From the NCBI GenBank assembly GCA_017478105.1, contig JAFVEF010000013.1:1-49482 (forward strand): a stretch of DNA of 49,482 nt. Direction: 5' to 3'. Below, in pieces: positions 7,619 to 15,541 of the stretch. Every line of letters begins with the position of its first letter. Position 1 is the first letter of the stretch. A program made the position numbers and the translations under genes. This stretch comes from Bacilli bacterium. Lineage in GTDB: Bacteria > Bacillota_I > Bacilli_A > RF39 > UBA660. The notes under the pieces were generated by a model. It ran no database searches. It had not been told where the DNA came from and saw only the letters and a program-made list of their open reading frames with translations.

Positions 7619-8542
7619 ATGGATAAAATAAAATATTATAAAAATAATGGTGAATTAGACCATGAAGAATTATTATCTGAAGACACTTTAGGTGGTACTG
7701 CAGGAATGTTAATAAAATGCTATATGAATGACGGAACTACTAAAGTTGGCTACTCCGATCCATATAGAATGCATGAAAAGTATGCTTATAATGATTTTGT
7801 TCATAACTATATATATTTATGGACATGGGATAATTTAGATGAAGAAAAACACGAACTTGTTGGAAATGAAGAAACAAAATATAACCAAACTTTTGAAAAA
7901 GTAATAATTAAAAAAATAAATACAATTGATGCAATGTTATTTTCTAATCCTAAATGGGGAGGAAGATTAACAAATAAATTTGAGTTTAAAAAAGTAGATA
8001 AAAAAGAATCGTTACCACCATATATAAAATTATTTGAAAAACATAATTTTGATTATAAAGATGATAAATATGATGTATTTGGATTTAAAGCAAATCCACG
8101 AGAAGTAGATCAATATGTTATTGAAAATGATTTAGGTGGTACAGGAGATATATTTTGGATATTTAGTATAAATGACAGATTGATTAAAGTTGCAAATACG
8201 GGCAATTTTGATATGGATGCTTATAGTGCTGTAGTTGTGGATAATTATTTGCATTTTATAACAGACTTTGATTATTATAGAATCAATATGGATACATTGG
8301 AGTTAGATGGTTTTGTTGAATTAAGCGGAGCTCCATTTGATGAATTATATAAATTCTATAATGGTATGGTAGTTATAGGAGAAATGGATATTGTTTATAT
8401 TGAAGATGATATGGTTAAATGGAGAGCTGGTAATGGTGGAATAATTGATTATGCCATTGTTTGTAAAGACAATACAATAAAGGTATCAGAAAGTGAGCCA
8501 TATTCAAGTTATACATTGAATAAAGATGGAAAGGAAATCTAA
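7619..8542 (+). CDS. Hypothetical protein, beta-rich
   Basis: A 307-residue cytoplasmic protein with no recognised domain. It has two LGGT motifs (EDTLGGTAGMLIKCY near the start and NDLGGTGDIFWIF in the middle), each leading into beta-strand segments, which suggests two copies of a small beta domain. The C-terminal part (VVVDNYLHFITDFDYYRI, DELYKFYNGMVVIGEMDIVYI) looks like beta-propeller or WD-like strands. ATG 7619 is chosen over GTG 7610 because GAGGTGAAG (7607-7615) lies just upstream. It may be co-transcribed with its neighbours on either side. Confidence 0.65.
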   Translation: MDKIKYYKNNGELDHEELLSEDTLGGTAGMLIKCYMNDGTTKVGYSDPYRMHEKYAYNDFVHNYIYLWTWDNLDEEKHELVGNEETKYNQTFEKVIIKKINTIDAMLFSNPKWGGRLTNKFEFKKVDKKESLPPYIKLFEKHNFDYKDDKYDVFGFKANPREVDQYVIENDLGGTGDIFWIFSINDRLIKVANTGNFDMDAYSAVVVDNYLHFITDFDYYRINMDTLELDGFVELSGAPFDELYKFYNGMVVIGEMDIVYIEDDMVKWRAGNGGIIDYAIVCKDNTIKVSESEPYSSYTLNKDGKEI

Positions 8543-8553
8543 AAGGTGAAATT

Positions 8554-9219
8554 ATGAGTAATGAAAAAATAAAAGATATATTGATTGTTGTATTTGGAGG
8601 ATTATTTGGATTACACAAGTTTTTAAAAGGCGAAATTGGTATGGGTATTTTATATTTGTGTACAGGAGGACTATTCTTTATCGGTTGGATTAAAGATATT
8701 ATTGAAGTAGTTAAATCATCTATTCATAGTAATGGTAGTCATTCTCTTATGGGGAAAGCTGGAATTCAAACTATTCGTGATGGTAAACTACCCAATATTC
8801 AAGGGACTAATTTAAACTTGTCATCAGATGAAAGTTGTTGTTATATGGATAGAGCTTATACATTTAAAGATAAGACAATAACAACGGGTTATACTGGCAA
8901 ACACAACGGTGTTAGTATTAGGATAGCTAAAGGACTTTCTTATCATACTGGTGCAAGTGGAAGCCAAGCCATAAGACAAACTCAAAGAACAACTTATGAT
9001 GGAGTTTTATATATAACTACAAAAAGAATTATTTATACATCTCAAAAAGAAAGTTTTGATAAAACATTTGATAAGATTACATCTATTCAAGAGGCAAAAG
9101 ATGGGTTAATAATTCAAGTTGGTTCAAATACTTACTCTGTTGTTACTGAAACTCATTCAGAATTTATGAAAGTATTTAATCTTTTGAAACAAATTGAATT
9201 AAATAATGAGGAAGAATAA
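8554..9219 (+). CDS. TM2-domain membrane protein with C-terminal PH-like domain
   Basis: A 221-residue protein. Residues about 8-55 match the TM2 pattern: FGGLFGLHKFLKGEIGMGILYL, then GGLFFIGWIKDI, giving two membrane helices with a short polar turn. The C-terminal half (YITTKRIIYTSQKESFDKTFDKITSIQEAKDGLIIQVG) reads as a bacterial PH-like or GRAM-like beta domain, which usually binds lipids or proteins at the membrane face. This arrangement is common in Firmicutes proteins of unknown role. The stop codon overlaps the ATG of the next small gene (TAATGA), so translation is coupled. Confidence 0.8.
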   Translation: MSNEKIKDILIVVFGGLFGLHKFLKGEIGMGILYLCTGGLFFIGWIKDIIEVVKSSIHSNGSHSLMGKAGIQTIRDGKLPNIQGTNLNLSSDESCCYMDRAYTFKDKTITTGYTGKHNGVSIRIAKGLSYHTGASGSQAIRQTQRTTYDGVLYITTKRIIYTSQKESFDKTFDKITSIQEAKDGLIIQVGSNTYSVVTETHSEFMKVFNLLKQIELNNEEE

Positions 9220-9353
9220 TGAGTGCAAAAAAAGCAAGACCATTAAAAGTTGTTGTTGTAAATCCCCCTAGTGAAGAAGAAGCGAAAAAGAAAATCGCTG
9301 AAATAAACAAATTTTTAAACGAAAAATACAATAGAAATTGGAATGAAAAATAA
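9219..9353 (+). CDS. Small hypothetical protein (44 residues)
   Basis: The frame starts at the TAATGA overlap with the TM2 gene and codes for 44 residues: a basic N-terminus with VVVVNPPSEEEAKKKIAEINKF and an Asn/Lys-rich tail. The NPPSEEEAxxKIAEINKFL pattern looks like a short helical peptide seen in mobile elements of Firmicutes, from memory. Coupling to the upstream stop codon supports translation. Confidence 0.6.
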   Translation: MSAKKARPLKVVVVNPPSEEEAKKKIAEINKFLNEKYNRNWNEK

Positions 9354-9374
9354 GACTACTAAAAAGGACTAAAT

Positions 9375-9527
9375 ATGAAAGAAGAAAATAATAAACCATC
9401 AAGAGAAAAGATTTTAGTAACTTTGTTAAAATTATATGAAAATCAAGAAAATATCAAAATAACTGCTAAAATAATTAACACTAAAAGTGGGAAACAATAT
9501 TTATATAGCAATGGAAAAATAAATTAA
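9375..9527 (+). CDS. Small hypothetical protein (50 residues)
   Basis: A 50-residue frame starting MKEENNKPSREKILVTLLKL with a short AAGGACT-like site upstream. It has a helix (REKILVTLLKLYENQ) followed by two short beta strands (NIKITAKIINTKSGK). It resembles the small proteins that accompany recombinases in Firmicutes elements, without a confident family. It sits between the 44-residue gene and the excisionase-like gene. Confidence 0.6.
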   Translation: MKEENNKPSREKILVTLLKLYENQENIKITAKIINTKSGKQYLYSNGKIN

Positions 9528-9567
9528 AAACACATAAGACTGACAAAACATTAGGGGGAATTATACT

Positions 9568-9771
9568 ATGGAAAAACCGTATTTAAATATTACTGAATTA
9601 GCGATAGTTTTAGGTCAAGGTAGAAGATATGCAGAAAGAGTTATGAAAGATTTAAGAGAAAAAGCTAAAGAAAAGAAATACTATATTCCTGAAAGTGGTA
9701 GAGATATTTTAGTTCCTACCCATTTAGTTAAAGAAGAATTAAAAATAAAAGAAATAATAATAGAAAAATAG
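9568..9771 (+). CDS. Excisionase-like small DNA-binding protein
   Basis: A 67-residue protein with a winged-helix or HTH pattern: LNITELAIVLGQGRRYAERVMKDL followed by a basic helix and a beta hairpin ending DILVPTHLVKEEL. The layout, HTH at the N-terminus and a short wing ending in a V-P-x-x-x-V stretch, resembles DUF3173 and excisionase-type proteins that direct recombinases in integrative elements. The ribosome binding site is AGGGGGA. A role in excision or transcriptional control is inferred. Confidence 0.6.
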   Translation: MEKPYLNITELAIVLGQGRRYAERVMKDLREKAKEKKYYIPESGRDILVPTHLVKEELKIKEIIIEK

Positions 9772-9796
9772 TTGTATTGTTGTGAGGTGATATAAG

Positions 9797-11113
9797 TTGG
9801 GAGTTATTGAATTTTTTAAAAAGATAATTGAAGTAAAAGACAACGACTTATCATTTCTTAATGTTGGCGATATAATTTGGGCTAGAAGATATAAAACAGA
9901 AGAAGAAAAAAATAAAATAAAAATTGGACATCAAGAAAGTCCTTATGTTGTTATAAAAAAGAAAAAAAATAAAGTCTATGGTTTGCAATGCACAAGTAAT
10001 CCACATCAAGAAATTGAGTGGAAGATGATTTATTACCCATTGGGACGACTAAATTATGATATGCAAAAAAACTCATATATAAATTGCTTAAAAGAATATG
10101 AACTAAAAGAAATTCAATTTGTTGAAACTATTGGTAAATTAAACGAGTATGATCTTAATCAATTAAAAAAGCAATTATATATTTTAATTAATAGTCAATT
10201 TCAAATTAAACCTAGTATTGAAAAAAAGTATTTAGATTATAAAATTGGAATTGGTGATATTATTTCATTAAAAAATTATAGATATTATATTTACTCTTAT
10301 GACGATAAGTTTTTATATACATATAGATTAAGAAATCGTACTAGAAAGAATATGAATATTTTAATAAATAATACTTATTATAGTTTTATATTTGAACATA
10401 CTGAAAAAATAAGAATTAAATCAAAATATGAACTTGTAGATACATTTAATACAGGCGAAATAGAAGTAATAAATGAATATAAAGAAAAATATCTTAAAGA
10501 TTTTGAAGAAAAAAGACAAAATGGTAAAGAATTAAGAATTGGTGCAATTATTGATTATAAGGATAAAATGTATTATGTATATGATGAAGATGATATATCA
10601 TTATTTGTTTATCAAATATATACCAATTCTATATCGAAGCCTAATTTGGCAGATATTCAAATTAAGGGTGGAATTTTTAGAACTTTCTTTGCAACTACAA
10701 CTATTAAGAAAGAAAATCTCGAACTAAATGGATATAAAATAAGAAGATGTGCATCAGATGAGGAAATTGAATATAATAAAAAAATATTTGCTTTACCTAA
10801 ATGGCAAAGAGCAACCGAAAGAAAGAAAATATTTAATGCTTCTATACTTTCTGGAAAAAGAAATATAGATGATTTTGTTCCAATGACGATACTAAAAAAT
10901 GAGAACAATAAAAAATACTATTTAGTTATTGATAGAAAAGAAAATATAATAGAAGTTGTTAATATCAACAATATGGGAGATACATTTTATTTTGAATTAG
11001 AAAAAGAACATTGTCCATTCAAATATTATAGAATTTTATCAAAAGAAGAATATGATATATATTTAAGTAAGATAAAAGAATTAAAAGAAATGATAGCAAT
11101 GTTTGATAAATAG
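9797..11113 (+). CDS. Multi-repeat protein with PemK/SH3-like segments
   Basis: A 438-residue protein starting at TTG 9797, which has GTGAGGTGAT six bases upstream. The N-terminal part (VGDIIWARRY, then GHQESPYVVIKK and LQCTSNPH) resembles the beta-barrel of PemK/MazF or SH3-like domains that begin GDIxxx. Similar segments recur: IGIGDIISLKNYRYYIYS near 149, LRIGAIIDYKDKMYYVYD near 247 and FVPMTILKNENNKKYYLVID near 361. So the protein appears built from about four copies of one small beta domain. MazF catalytic residues cannot be assigned, so toxicity is not claimed. A terminator overlaps its stop codon. Confidence 0.7.
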   Translation: MGVIEFFKKIIEVKDNDLSFLNVGDIIWARRYKTEEEKNKIKIGHQESPYVVIKKKKNKVYGLQCTSNPHQEIEWKMIYYPLGRLNYDMQKNSYINCLKEYELKEIQFVETIGKLNEYDLNQLKKQLYILINSQFQIKPSIEKKYLDYKIGIGDIISLKNYRYYIYSYDDKFLYTYRLRNRTRKNMNILINNTYYSFIFEHTEKIRIKSKYELVDTFNTGEIEVINEYKEKYLKDFEEKRQNGKELRIGAIIDYKDKMYYVYDEDDISLFVYQIYTNSISKPNLADIQIKGGIFRTFFATTTIKKENLELNGYKIRRCASDEEIEYNKKIFALPKWQRATERKKIFNASILSGKRNIDDFVPMTILKNENNKKYYLVIDRKENIIEVVNINNMGDTFYFELEKEHCPFKYYRILSKEEYDIYLSKIKELKEMIAMFDK

Positions 11114-11137
11114 ATGGTGTAACAATCATCTATTTTT
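11108..11137 (+). terminator. Terminator overlapping the stop of the repeat protein
   Basis: AAATAGATG (11108-11116) pairs with CATCTATTT (11127-11135), then further T. The TAG stop codon lies in the left arm. Confidence 0.8.
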
Positions 11138-11177
11138 AATTTATTATGTATTATTTTTACCTAAACAGTTTAGAGCT

Positions 11178-11197
11178 GCCAAAAAATGTGGTATAAT
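11178..11197 (+). promoter_or_regulatory. Promoter of the methyltransferase-nuclease operon with island motif
   Basis: TATAAT at 11192-11197 is preceded by TGG (extended -10). Directly upstream is GCCAAAAAATGTGG (11178-11191), a version of the motif seen at 3041, 6298 and 13529. The motif would sit in the -15 to -35 region, well placed for repression. The start codon is at 11226. Confidence 0.5.
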
Positions 11198-11225
11198 TAT
11201 AAATGAAGTGATTGGAAGTGATAAC

Positions 11226-12344
11226 ATGGCTAATAATTCACAATTAACAAATGCAAAAAAAATTAAAGATGATGAGTTTTATACTGAATATTCTGATATT
11301 CAAAAAGAAATAAATGCTTATATAGAATATAATCAAGATGTTTTTAAAGGAAAAACTGTATTGTTACCTTGTGATGATCCTGAATGGTCTAATTTCACTA
11401 AATTTTTTGCTCAAAATTTTGAAAGATTTGGACTAAAAAAACTAATCAGCACTAGCTATGCTAATGATAAAAAGAGTGATGTATATATTCAATTATCGTT
11501 ATTTGAATCGGAATCGCCTAAATTTGATAAGAATAAAACCAATTCACATGGTAAGATATTTACCTTAGACAGAGATGAAAATAAATCAGGTCGTATAGAT
11601 ATTGAAGATTTAAAATGGGAATATTTAAAAGGTGATGGAGACTTTAGATCAAATGAAGTGAAAAAACTAAGAGACGAAGCTGATATAATTGTAACTAATC
11701 CTCCATTTAGCCTATTTAGAGAGTTTATAGATTGGATTTTTGAAGGTAAAAAAGATTTTATAATTTTAGGAAATGAAAATAATGAAACCGATAAAGACAT
11801 TTTTAAGTTAATTAGAGAGTCAAAAATGTGGTTAGGAAAGACTAATGGAGAAATGGCATTTAAGGTTCCTAAAACTTCTGAAAATAGAGAAACAAGATTT
11901 TGGATTGATAAAGATGGTCAAAAATGGCGAAGTTTTGGAAATATGTGCTGGTTTACTAATCTTGATTTAGGACGAAGACATCAACCTCTTAGGTTAATGT
12001 CTATGGAAGATAATTTAAAGTTTAACAAGCCTTTATTGAAGACATTAAAGGAAAAATATAAAACAGATTGCTATCCAGAATTCGATAATTATAATGTAAT
12101 AGAAGTTCCTAGATATGATGCTATTCCTGATGATTATATTGAGCCGATGGCTGTACCAATTACTTTCTTAAAATATCACGATCCTTATCAATTTAAGATA
12201 TTAAATGCTAATGATTTTAGAAAGAATGATAAAATACCTGTTAAAGAACATGGACTAATTAAAGATAAAGAAGGAACTATAAATGGTAAGGCAACTTATG
12301 TAAGAGTTGTAATTATAAAAAGGAGCGAAGAAAATGGAAGCTAA
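11226..12344 (+). CDS. Adenine-specific DNA methyltransferase, EcoRI family
   Basis: A 372-residue protein. It shows the EcoRI-methylase type N-terminus ([14 protein letters not shown], about residues 16-29), a motif I-like loop [13 protein letters not shown] (45-57) and motif IV NPPF at 158-161, followed by FREFI. These are SAM-dependent N6-adenine methyltransferase features. The start is set at ATG 11226 (GGAAGTG upstream and a promoter at 11192) rather than at the longer frame that begins inside the previous terminator. Its end overlaps the start of the DUF262-HNH gene by 11 bases, so the two are co-translated. The pair looks like a modification-restriction module; the recognition sequence cannot be inferred. 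Confidence 0.9.
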   Translation: MANNSQLTNAKKIKDDEFYTEYSDIQKEINAYIEYNQDVFKGKTVLLPCDDPEWSNFTKFFAQNFERFGLKKLISTSYANDKKSDVYIQLSLFESESPKFDKNKTNSHGKIFTLDRDENKSGRIDIEDLKWEYLKGDGDFRSNEVKKLRDEADIIVTNPPFSLFREFIDWIFEGKKDFIILGNENNETDKDIFKLIRESKMWLGKTNGEMAFKVPKTSENRETRFWIDKDGQKWRSFGNMCWFTNLDLGRRHQPLRLMSMEDNLKFNKPLLKTLKEKYKTDCYPEFDNYNVIEVPRYDAIPDDYIEPMAVPITFLKYHDPYQFKILNANDFRKNDKIPVKEHGLIKDKEGTINGKATYVRVVIIKRSEENGS

Positions 12345-13497
12345 ATTAAAAACTGATTTAACTGTTAGGGATATAAAAGAAGGTTTTGTTTATAACGAAT
12401 ATGAAGGCAAAGGTTTATTTGGTTGGGGTGGAAAATTAACAATTCAACCAGAATATCAAAGAAATTATATATATGCTGATGGAAAAAAAGATGTTGCAGT
12501 AATTGAATCTCTATTAAAAGAGTATCCACTTGGTCTTATATACTTTGTTAAAGTTGGTGAAGATAAATATGAAATATTAGATGGGCAACAACGAGTAACA
12601 AGTTTTGGCAGATATATAACTAATAAATTTGCTATTAAAGATGAAAACGGAATGGAACAATATTTTGATGGCTTATCAGAAGATAAGAAGAGAAAAATAT
12701 TAAATGCACCATTAACTATTTATATTTGTGAAGGTGAAGAATCTGAAATAAAAGAATGGTTTAAAACAATAAATATTGTGGGTGTGCCGTTAAATAACCA
12801 AGAATTATTAAATGCTATATATTCTGGTCCTTTTGTTACAAAAGCTCGTGAAGAATTTTCTAATCCACAAAATGCGTATTTGCAAAAATGGAGTGCTTAT
12901 ATAAAGGGTGATGTTAATAGACAAGAATATCTTGCTACTGCACTAAATTGGGTAAGTAAAGGAAATGTAGATAATTACATGAGTCAACATAGATATGATG
13001 GTGATATAAATGAATTAAAGACCTATTTTAATAGTGTCATAAGTTGGGCATCTGGAGTGTTTAAAGATGTTAAGTCTGATATGAGAGGACTTGAATGGGG
13101 AAGATTATATGAAACTTATCATAATAACTCTTATGATCCAAATAAAGTATCTGAAAAATTATGTGAATTGTATGCTGATCCTCAAGTACAAGATACAAAA
13201 GGAATATGTGAGTATATATTAGGAGGATGTAAAGATACTAAATTATTAAATATTCGTGTATTTGACGATAATACAAAAAGAATTGTTTATGAGAAACAAA
13301 CTCAAGAAGCAAAGTCAAAAGAAATAAGTAATTGCCCATTATGTGCTATTAGTAATGATAATAATAAAAATCGCATTTGGGAATTAAAAGAGATGGATGC
13401 TGACCATGTTACTGCTTGGAGCAAAGGTGGTTCGACAGATATTAATAATTGCCAAATGTTATGTCAGACACATAATAGAGCAAAAGGAAATAGATAA
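12334..13497 (+). CDS. DUF262-HNH nuclease, partner of the methyltransferase
   Basis: A 387-residue protein. The N-terminal DUF262 (ParB/Srx-like nucleotide-binding) domain has QPEYQR at 38-43 and DGQQRVTSF at 83-91. The C-terminal HNH has a CPLC pair (Cys334, Cys337), DADH at 355-358, Asn372 and Cys377-His380, so the catalytic set seems intact. DUF262 proteins of the GmrSD and BrxU type cut modified phage DNA using NTP; HNH supplies the cleavage. Here it sits directly after an adenine methyltransferase with overlapping reading frames, which suggests a self-protected restriction system rather than a modification-dependent one. AGGAG lies before ATG 12334. A terminator follows at once. Confidence 0.88.
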   Translation: MEAKLKTDLTVRDIKEGFVYNEYEGKGLFGWGGKLTIQPEYQRNYIYADGKKDVAVIESLLKEYPLGLIYFVKVGEDKYEILDGQQRVTSFGRYITNKFAIKDENGMEQYFDGLSEDKKRKILNAPLTIYICEGEESEIKEWFKTINIVGVPLNNQELLNAIYSGPFVTKAREEFSNPQNAYLQKWSAYIKGDVNRQEYLATALNWVSKGNVDNYMSQHRYDGDINELKTYFNSVISWASGVFKDVKSDMRGLEWGRLYETYHNNSYDPNKVSEKLCELYADPQVQDTKGICEYILGGCKDTKLLNIRVFDDNTKRIVYEKQTQEAKSKEISNCPLCAISNDNNKNRIWELKEMDADHVTAWSKGGSTDINNCQMLCQTHNRAKGNR

Positions 13498-13498
13498 T

Positions 13499-13528
13499 AG
13501 AAGTTGCTATAATGCAATTTCTTTTTTT
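13499..13528 (+). terminator. Terminator of the methyltransferase-nuclease operon
   Basis: AGAAGTTGC (13499-13507) pairs with GCAATTTCT (13514-13522) with one G-T pair, followed by T residues to 13528. Confidence 0.8.
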
Positions 13529-13544
13529 GCCACAAAATGCGACA
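13529..13544 (+). promoter_or_regulatory. Island motif copy (GCCACAAAATGCGACA)
   Basis: The site differs from the one at 3041-3056 at two of 16 positions. It lies directly after the operon terminator and upstream of the structured leader of the sigma-like gene. A TAAAAT at about 13566 may be the -10 of that transcript. Confidence 0.35.
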
Positions 13545-13639
13545 CTTTTTTTAAGAAAATTGTAGTAAAATGTAGATAATAGCATGACATAGCTATAAAT
13601 AATATATCTGTGGTGTTATTAAAAATAGAATTTTTGTAG

Positions 13640-13946
13640 TTAAGTAGTATTTTATTCTATTTTGATTATTATATTATTTAGCTACTTTTTATATGGGTTG
13701 CAGTATTTAACCATATAAAAAATGTCATTGCTCATGGCGAGGTAATGCTTATGAGTGATAAGAAGAAATACTGCAGTACAATTAATCAATTTATTGAAGT
13801 ATTTATTAGGGTGGAAAGTTCCAAACCAATTGATGGAACTTTCTGCCCTTTTTTTTGTTGCCCAAAATTAATTGTTTTTAGGTGTAGAAGCCCACCTTTT
13901 ATCAATTTTGAATTAAAAAAATTTGAAATTGATAGGAGGAAATAAA
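13640..13946 (+). promoter_or_regulatory. Structured leader with strong terminator before the sigma-like gene
   Basis: The leader holds TTTATATGG (13688-13696) pairing with CCATATAAA (13711-13719). In the loop of that hairpin, TGCAGTATTT is complementary to AAATACTGCA about 65 bases further on, offering an alternative fold. A strong intrinsic terminator follows: GAAAGTTCCA (13814-13823) with TGGAACTTTC (13834-13843), GGG/CCC outside it and eight T. A short frame starting MSDKKKYCSTINQF at ATG 13751, with a GAGGTAATG site before it, could be a leader peptide. Another hairpin (TATCAATTT/AAATTGATA) sits before the start codon. This is typical of attenuation control; the signal is unknown. Confidence 0.6.
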
Positions 13947-14423
13947 GTGGCAAAAATGCCTATAAGAAATAAAAGTAAAGATAATCCTTATACATTAGGA
14001 TATGACGAAGATAAACAAGTTTATACTGTAGAGTTTGTTGATAACATGAAAGTTATCCACAAAGTTGAAATATCAGAGAAAGTATATAAAGCATTTGATA
14101 GTTTTGAGTTGGAAGATATTTCTCAAATACATAAATATCGTAAGCACATAGAACATAATGAGATTTATGAAGAAACACTAGAACATAGAATGTTAGAAAA
14201 ACCTATAACTATTGAAGAAGAAGTAGAAGAAAAAATAATGTTAGATGATATAAAAACAATTATAGATTCTTTACCTGATATTCAAAAAAGAAGATTAAAA
14301 AAATACTACTTTGAAGATAAAACTTTCGAAGAAATAGCATTAGAAGAAGGTTGTAGCAAAGTAGCAGTTAAATACAGTATAGATATAGCTTTAGAAAAAA
14401 TTTCACAAAATTTTAAAAATTAG
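13947..14423 (+). CDS. Sigma-70 region 4-like regulatory protein
   Basis: A 158-residue protein. The C-terminal 60 residues (DIKTIIDSLPDIQKRRLKKYYFEDKTFEEIALEEGCSKVAVKYSI in outline) match sigma-70 region 4, with a helix-turn-helix ending in AVKYSID. The N-terminal half is beta-like and charged, without sigma region 2, so it is not a full sigma factor. Such proteins stand next to large serine recombinase genes in many Firmicutes elements and probably control element genes. GTG 13947 is chosen because AGGAGG (13934-13939) lies seven bases upstream. Confidence 0.85.
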   Translation: MAKMPIRNKSKDNPYTLGYDEDKQVYTVEFVDNMKVIHKVEISEKVYKAFDSFELEDISQIHKYRKHIEHNEIYEETLEHRMLEKPITIEEEVEEKIMLDDIKTIIDSLPDIQKRRLKKYYFEDKTFEEIALEEGCSKVAVKYSIDIALEKISQNFKN

Positions 14424-14439
14424 ACTTAACTTTTTGCTT

Positions 14440-14935
14440 TTAAAGTGCCAAACAAGTGAGAGAGATAAAAATTATTCTTTCTCACTTGTTCTGTTTATTA
14501 AGAACAATGTTCTTTGACAATTTATTAATCTAGTCATCAGATACATTCCTATTACTGATTGGAAACGATTAAGCACATTAGTAAGTTCGCTTGCGATTAA
14601 AACTTGACTATAAATATTAGGTTGCTCCTAATAATGCGATGACAAGTAATAGGCATAATGATACTTTCGTCCAGCCACAGACTCAATCAATGGGGGCGAC
14701 TCTGTGAGATCCACAGTTGAGGTGAAATTCCTATGGAACTAATTAGCAATTAGTCGTTTGATGATTCCCTGTGTTAAGGGGATAGAAATAATATTAACAC
14801 AATTATTTTATTCATCCGAAAATAAAATAATTAATATCGACAATACTACTTCGAATATCAGTTGGGGTTAGTGAAATAGTAATTTATTTATATTTTAGCG
14901 AACTTTAATTAAACAACTGATATTCATACATATAG
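14440..14935 (+). ncRNA. Large structured RNA candidate, ~500 nt
   Basis: The gap between the sigma-like gene and the small gene at 14949 has no plausible frame but many perfect helices. AACAAGTGAG (14451-14460) pairs with CTCACTTGTT (14481-14490), and AAGAACAATGTTCTT (14500-14514) is palindromic. CCTATTACT (14548-14556) pairs with AGTAATAGG (14645-14653) and encloses TATTAGG/CCTAATA (14615-14633). Further helices are CTGTG/CACAG (14702-14716), a 12-bp stem at 14801-14812 with 14821-14832, and GAATATCAGTT (14853-14863) with AACTGATATTC (14915-14925). The non-paired parts (GGGGGCGACT and GAGGTGAAATTCC) look like conserved loops. The size recalls ornate RNAs such as ROOL or GOLLD, but I cannot assign a class. 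A cis-regulatory or separate RNA is equally possible. Confidence 0.65.
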
Positions 14936-14948
14936 AAAGGAATTGTTT

Positions 14949-15146
14949 ATGTTAAATAGATACAAAGTTAGAATTATAAAAACTTGGGATTTTGAACTAG
15001 ATGGTAAGGATAAATTAGATATTGAAAGGCAATGTATGTACATTATGAACTATACAAAAATACTAGACTTACCAGAGGTTAAAAAAAGATTAAGATTTAA
15101 AGTTAAAAAAATTGAAAGGAAAGATAATAATGAAGAAAATTGTTAA
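14949..15146 (+). CDS. Small protein upstream of mazF, possible antitoxin
   Basis: A 65-residue basic protein (MLNRYKVRIIKTWDFELDG, then DIERQCMYIMNYTKILDL). Its last codons overlap the start of the MazF-like gene by 17 bases, the arrangement of an antitoxin before its toxin. However the fold does not look like the usual AbrB or RHH antitoxins, so the role is inferred from position only. ATG 14949 with AGAAAGGA upstream is preferred over TTG 14943. Confidence 0.55.
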   Translation: MLNRYKVRIIKTWDFELDGKDKLDIERQCMYIMNYTKILDLPEVKKRLRFKVKKIERKDNNEENC

Positions 15147-15474
15147 AGGTGCAGTATTTTATGTAGATTTAGATTTAAGTGTAGGAAGTGAACAAAAAGG
15201 ATTTAGACCATGTGTAGTCCTTCAAAACAATGTAGGTAATATATTTAGTCCTACAACAATAATTGCTCCAATATCAACAAAAAACGGTAATAGATGCTTA
15301 CCTACTCAAGTTGAGGTAAGAATGTTTAGAAAATTAAGACCAAATTCTTATGTGATGGCTGAACAAATTAGAACTATTGATAAAAGTAGATTAAGTGGTT
15401 TTGTTTGTATGCTTTCAGATGAAGAAATGGCAGAAATTGATACAGCAGTTAAAGTTGCATTAGATATAAGGTAG
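15130..15474 (+). CDS. mazF: MazF/PemK-family endoribonuclease toxin
   Basis: A 114-residue protein of normal MazF length. It has the GAVFYVDLDLSVGSEQKGFRP opening (residues about 7-27), VVLQNNVGN, PTTIIAPIST and AEQIRTIDKSRL, which are the core motifs of MazF/PemK toxins that cut mRNA at short sequences. ATG 15130 has GAAAGGAAAG upstream. Its partner is probably the overlapping 65-residue gene. In this position, next to the recombinases, it could stabilise the element. A terminator follows directly. Confidence 0.88.
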   Translation: MKKIVKGAVFYVDLDLSVGSEQKGFRPCVVLQNNVGNIFSPTTIIAPISTKNGNRCLPTQVEVRMFRKLRPNSYVMAEQIRTIDKSRLSGFVCMLSDEEMAEIDTAVKVALDIR

Positions 15475-15492
15475 AAAATTCTACTTTTTTTT
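15471..15492 (+). terminator. Terminator after mazF
   Basis: GTAGAA (15471-15476) pairs with TTCTAC (15479-15484), followed by eight T. The mazF TAG stop is within the left arm. Confidence 0.85.
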
Positions 15493-15541
15493 AATTCATT
15501 AAATATAAAAATCGTTCATAGGTTTAAGAAGGAGGAATACA

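Noticed and set aside
13745-13945. Open frame of about 65 codons in the leader of the sigma-like gene
   Set aside because: It runs through a strong terminator hairpin and ends at the next ribosome binding site; only its first part could matter, as a leader peptide.
14440-14935. tmRNA or self-splicing intron, suggested by GGGGGCGACT and the many helices
   Set aside because: No tRNA-like end, tag frame, group I core or domain V could be found.
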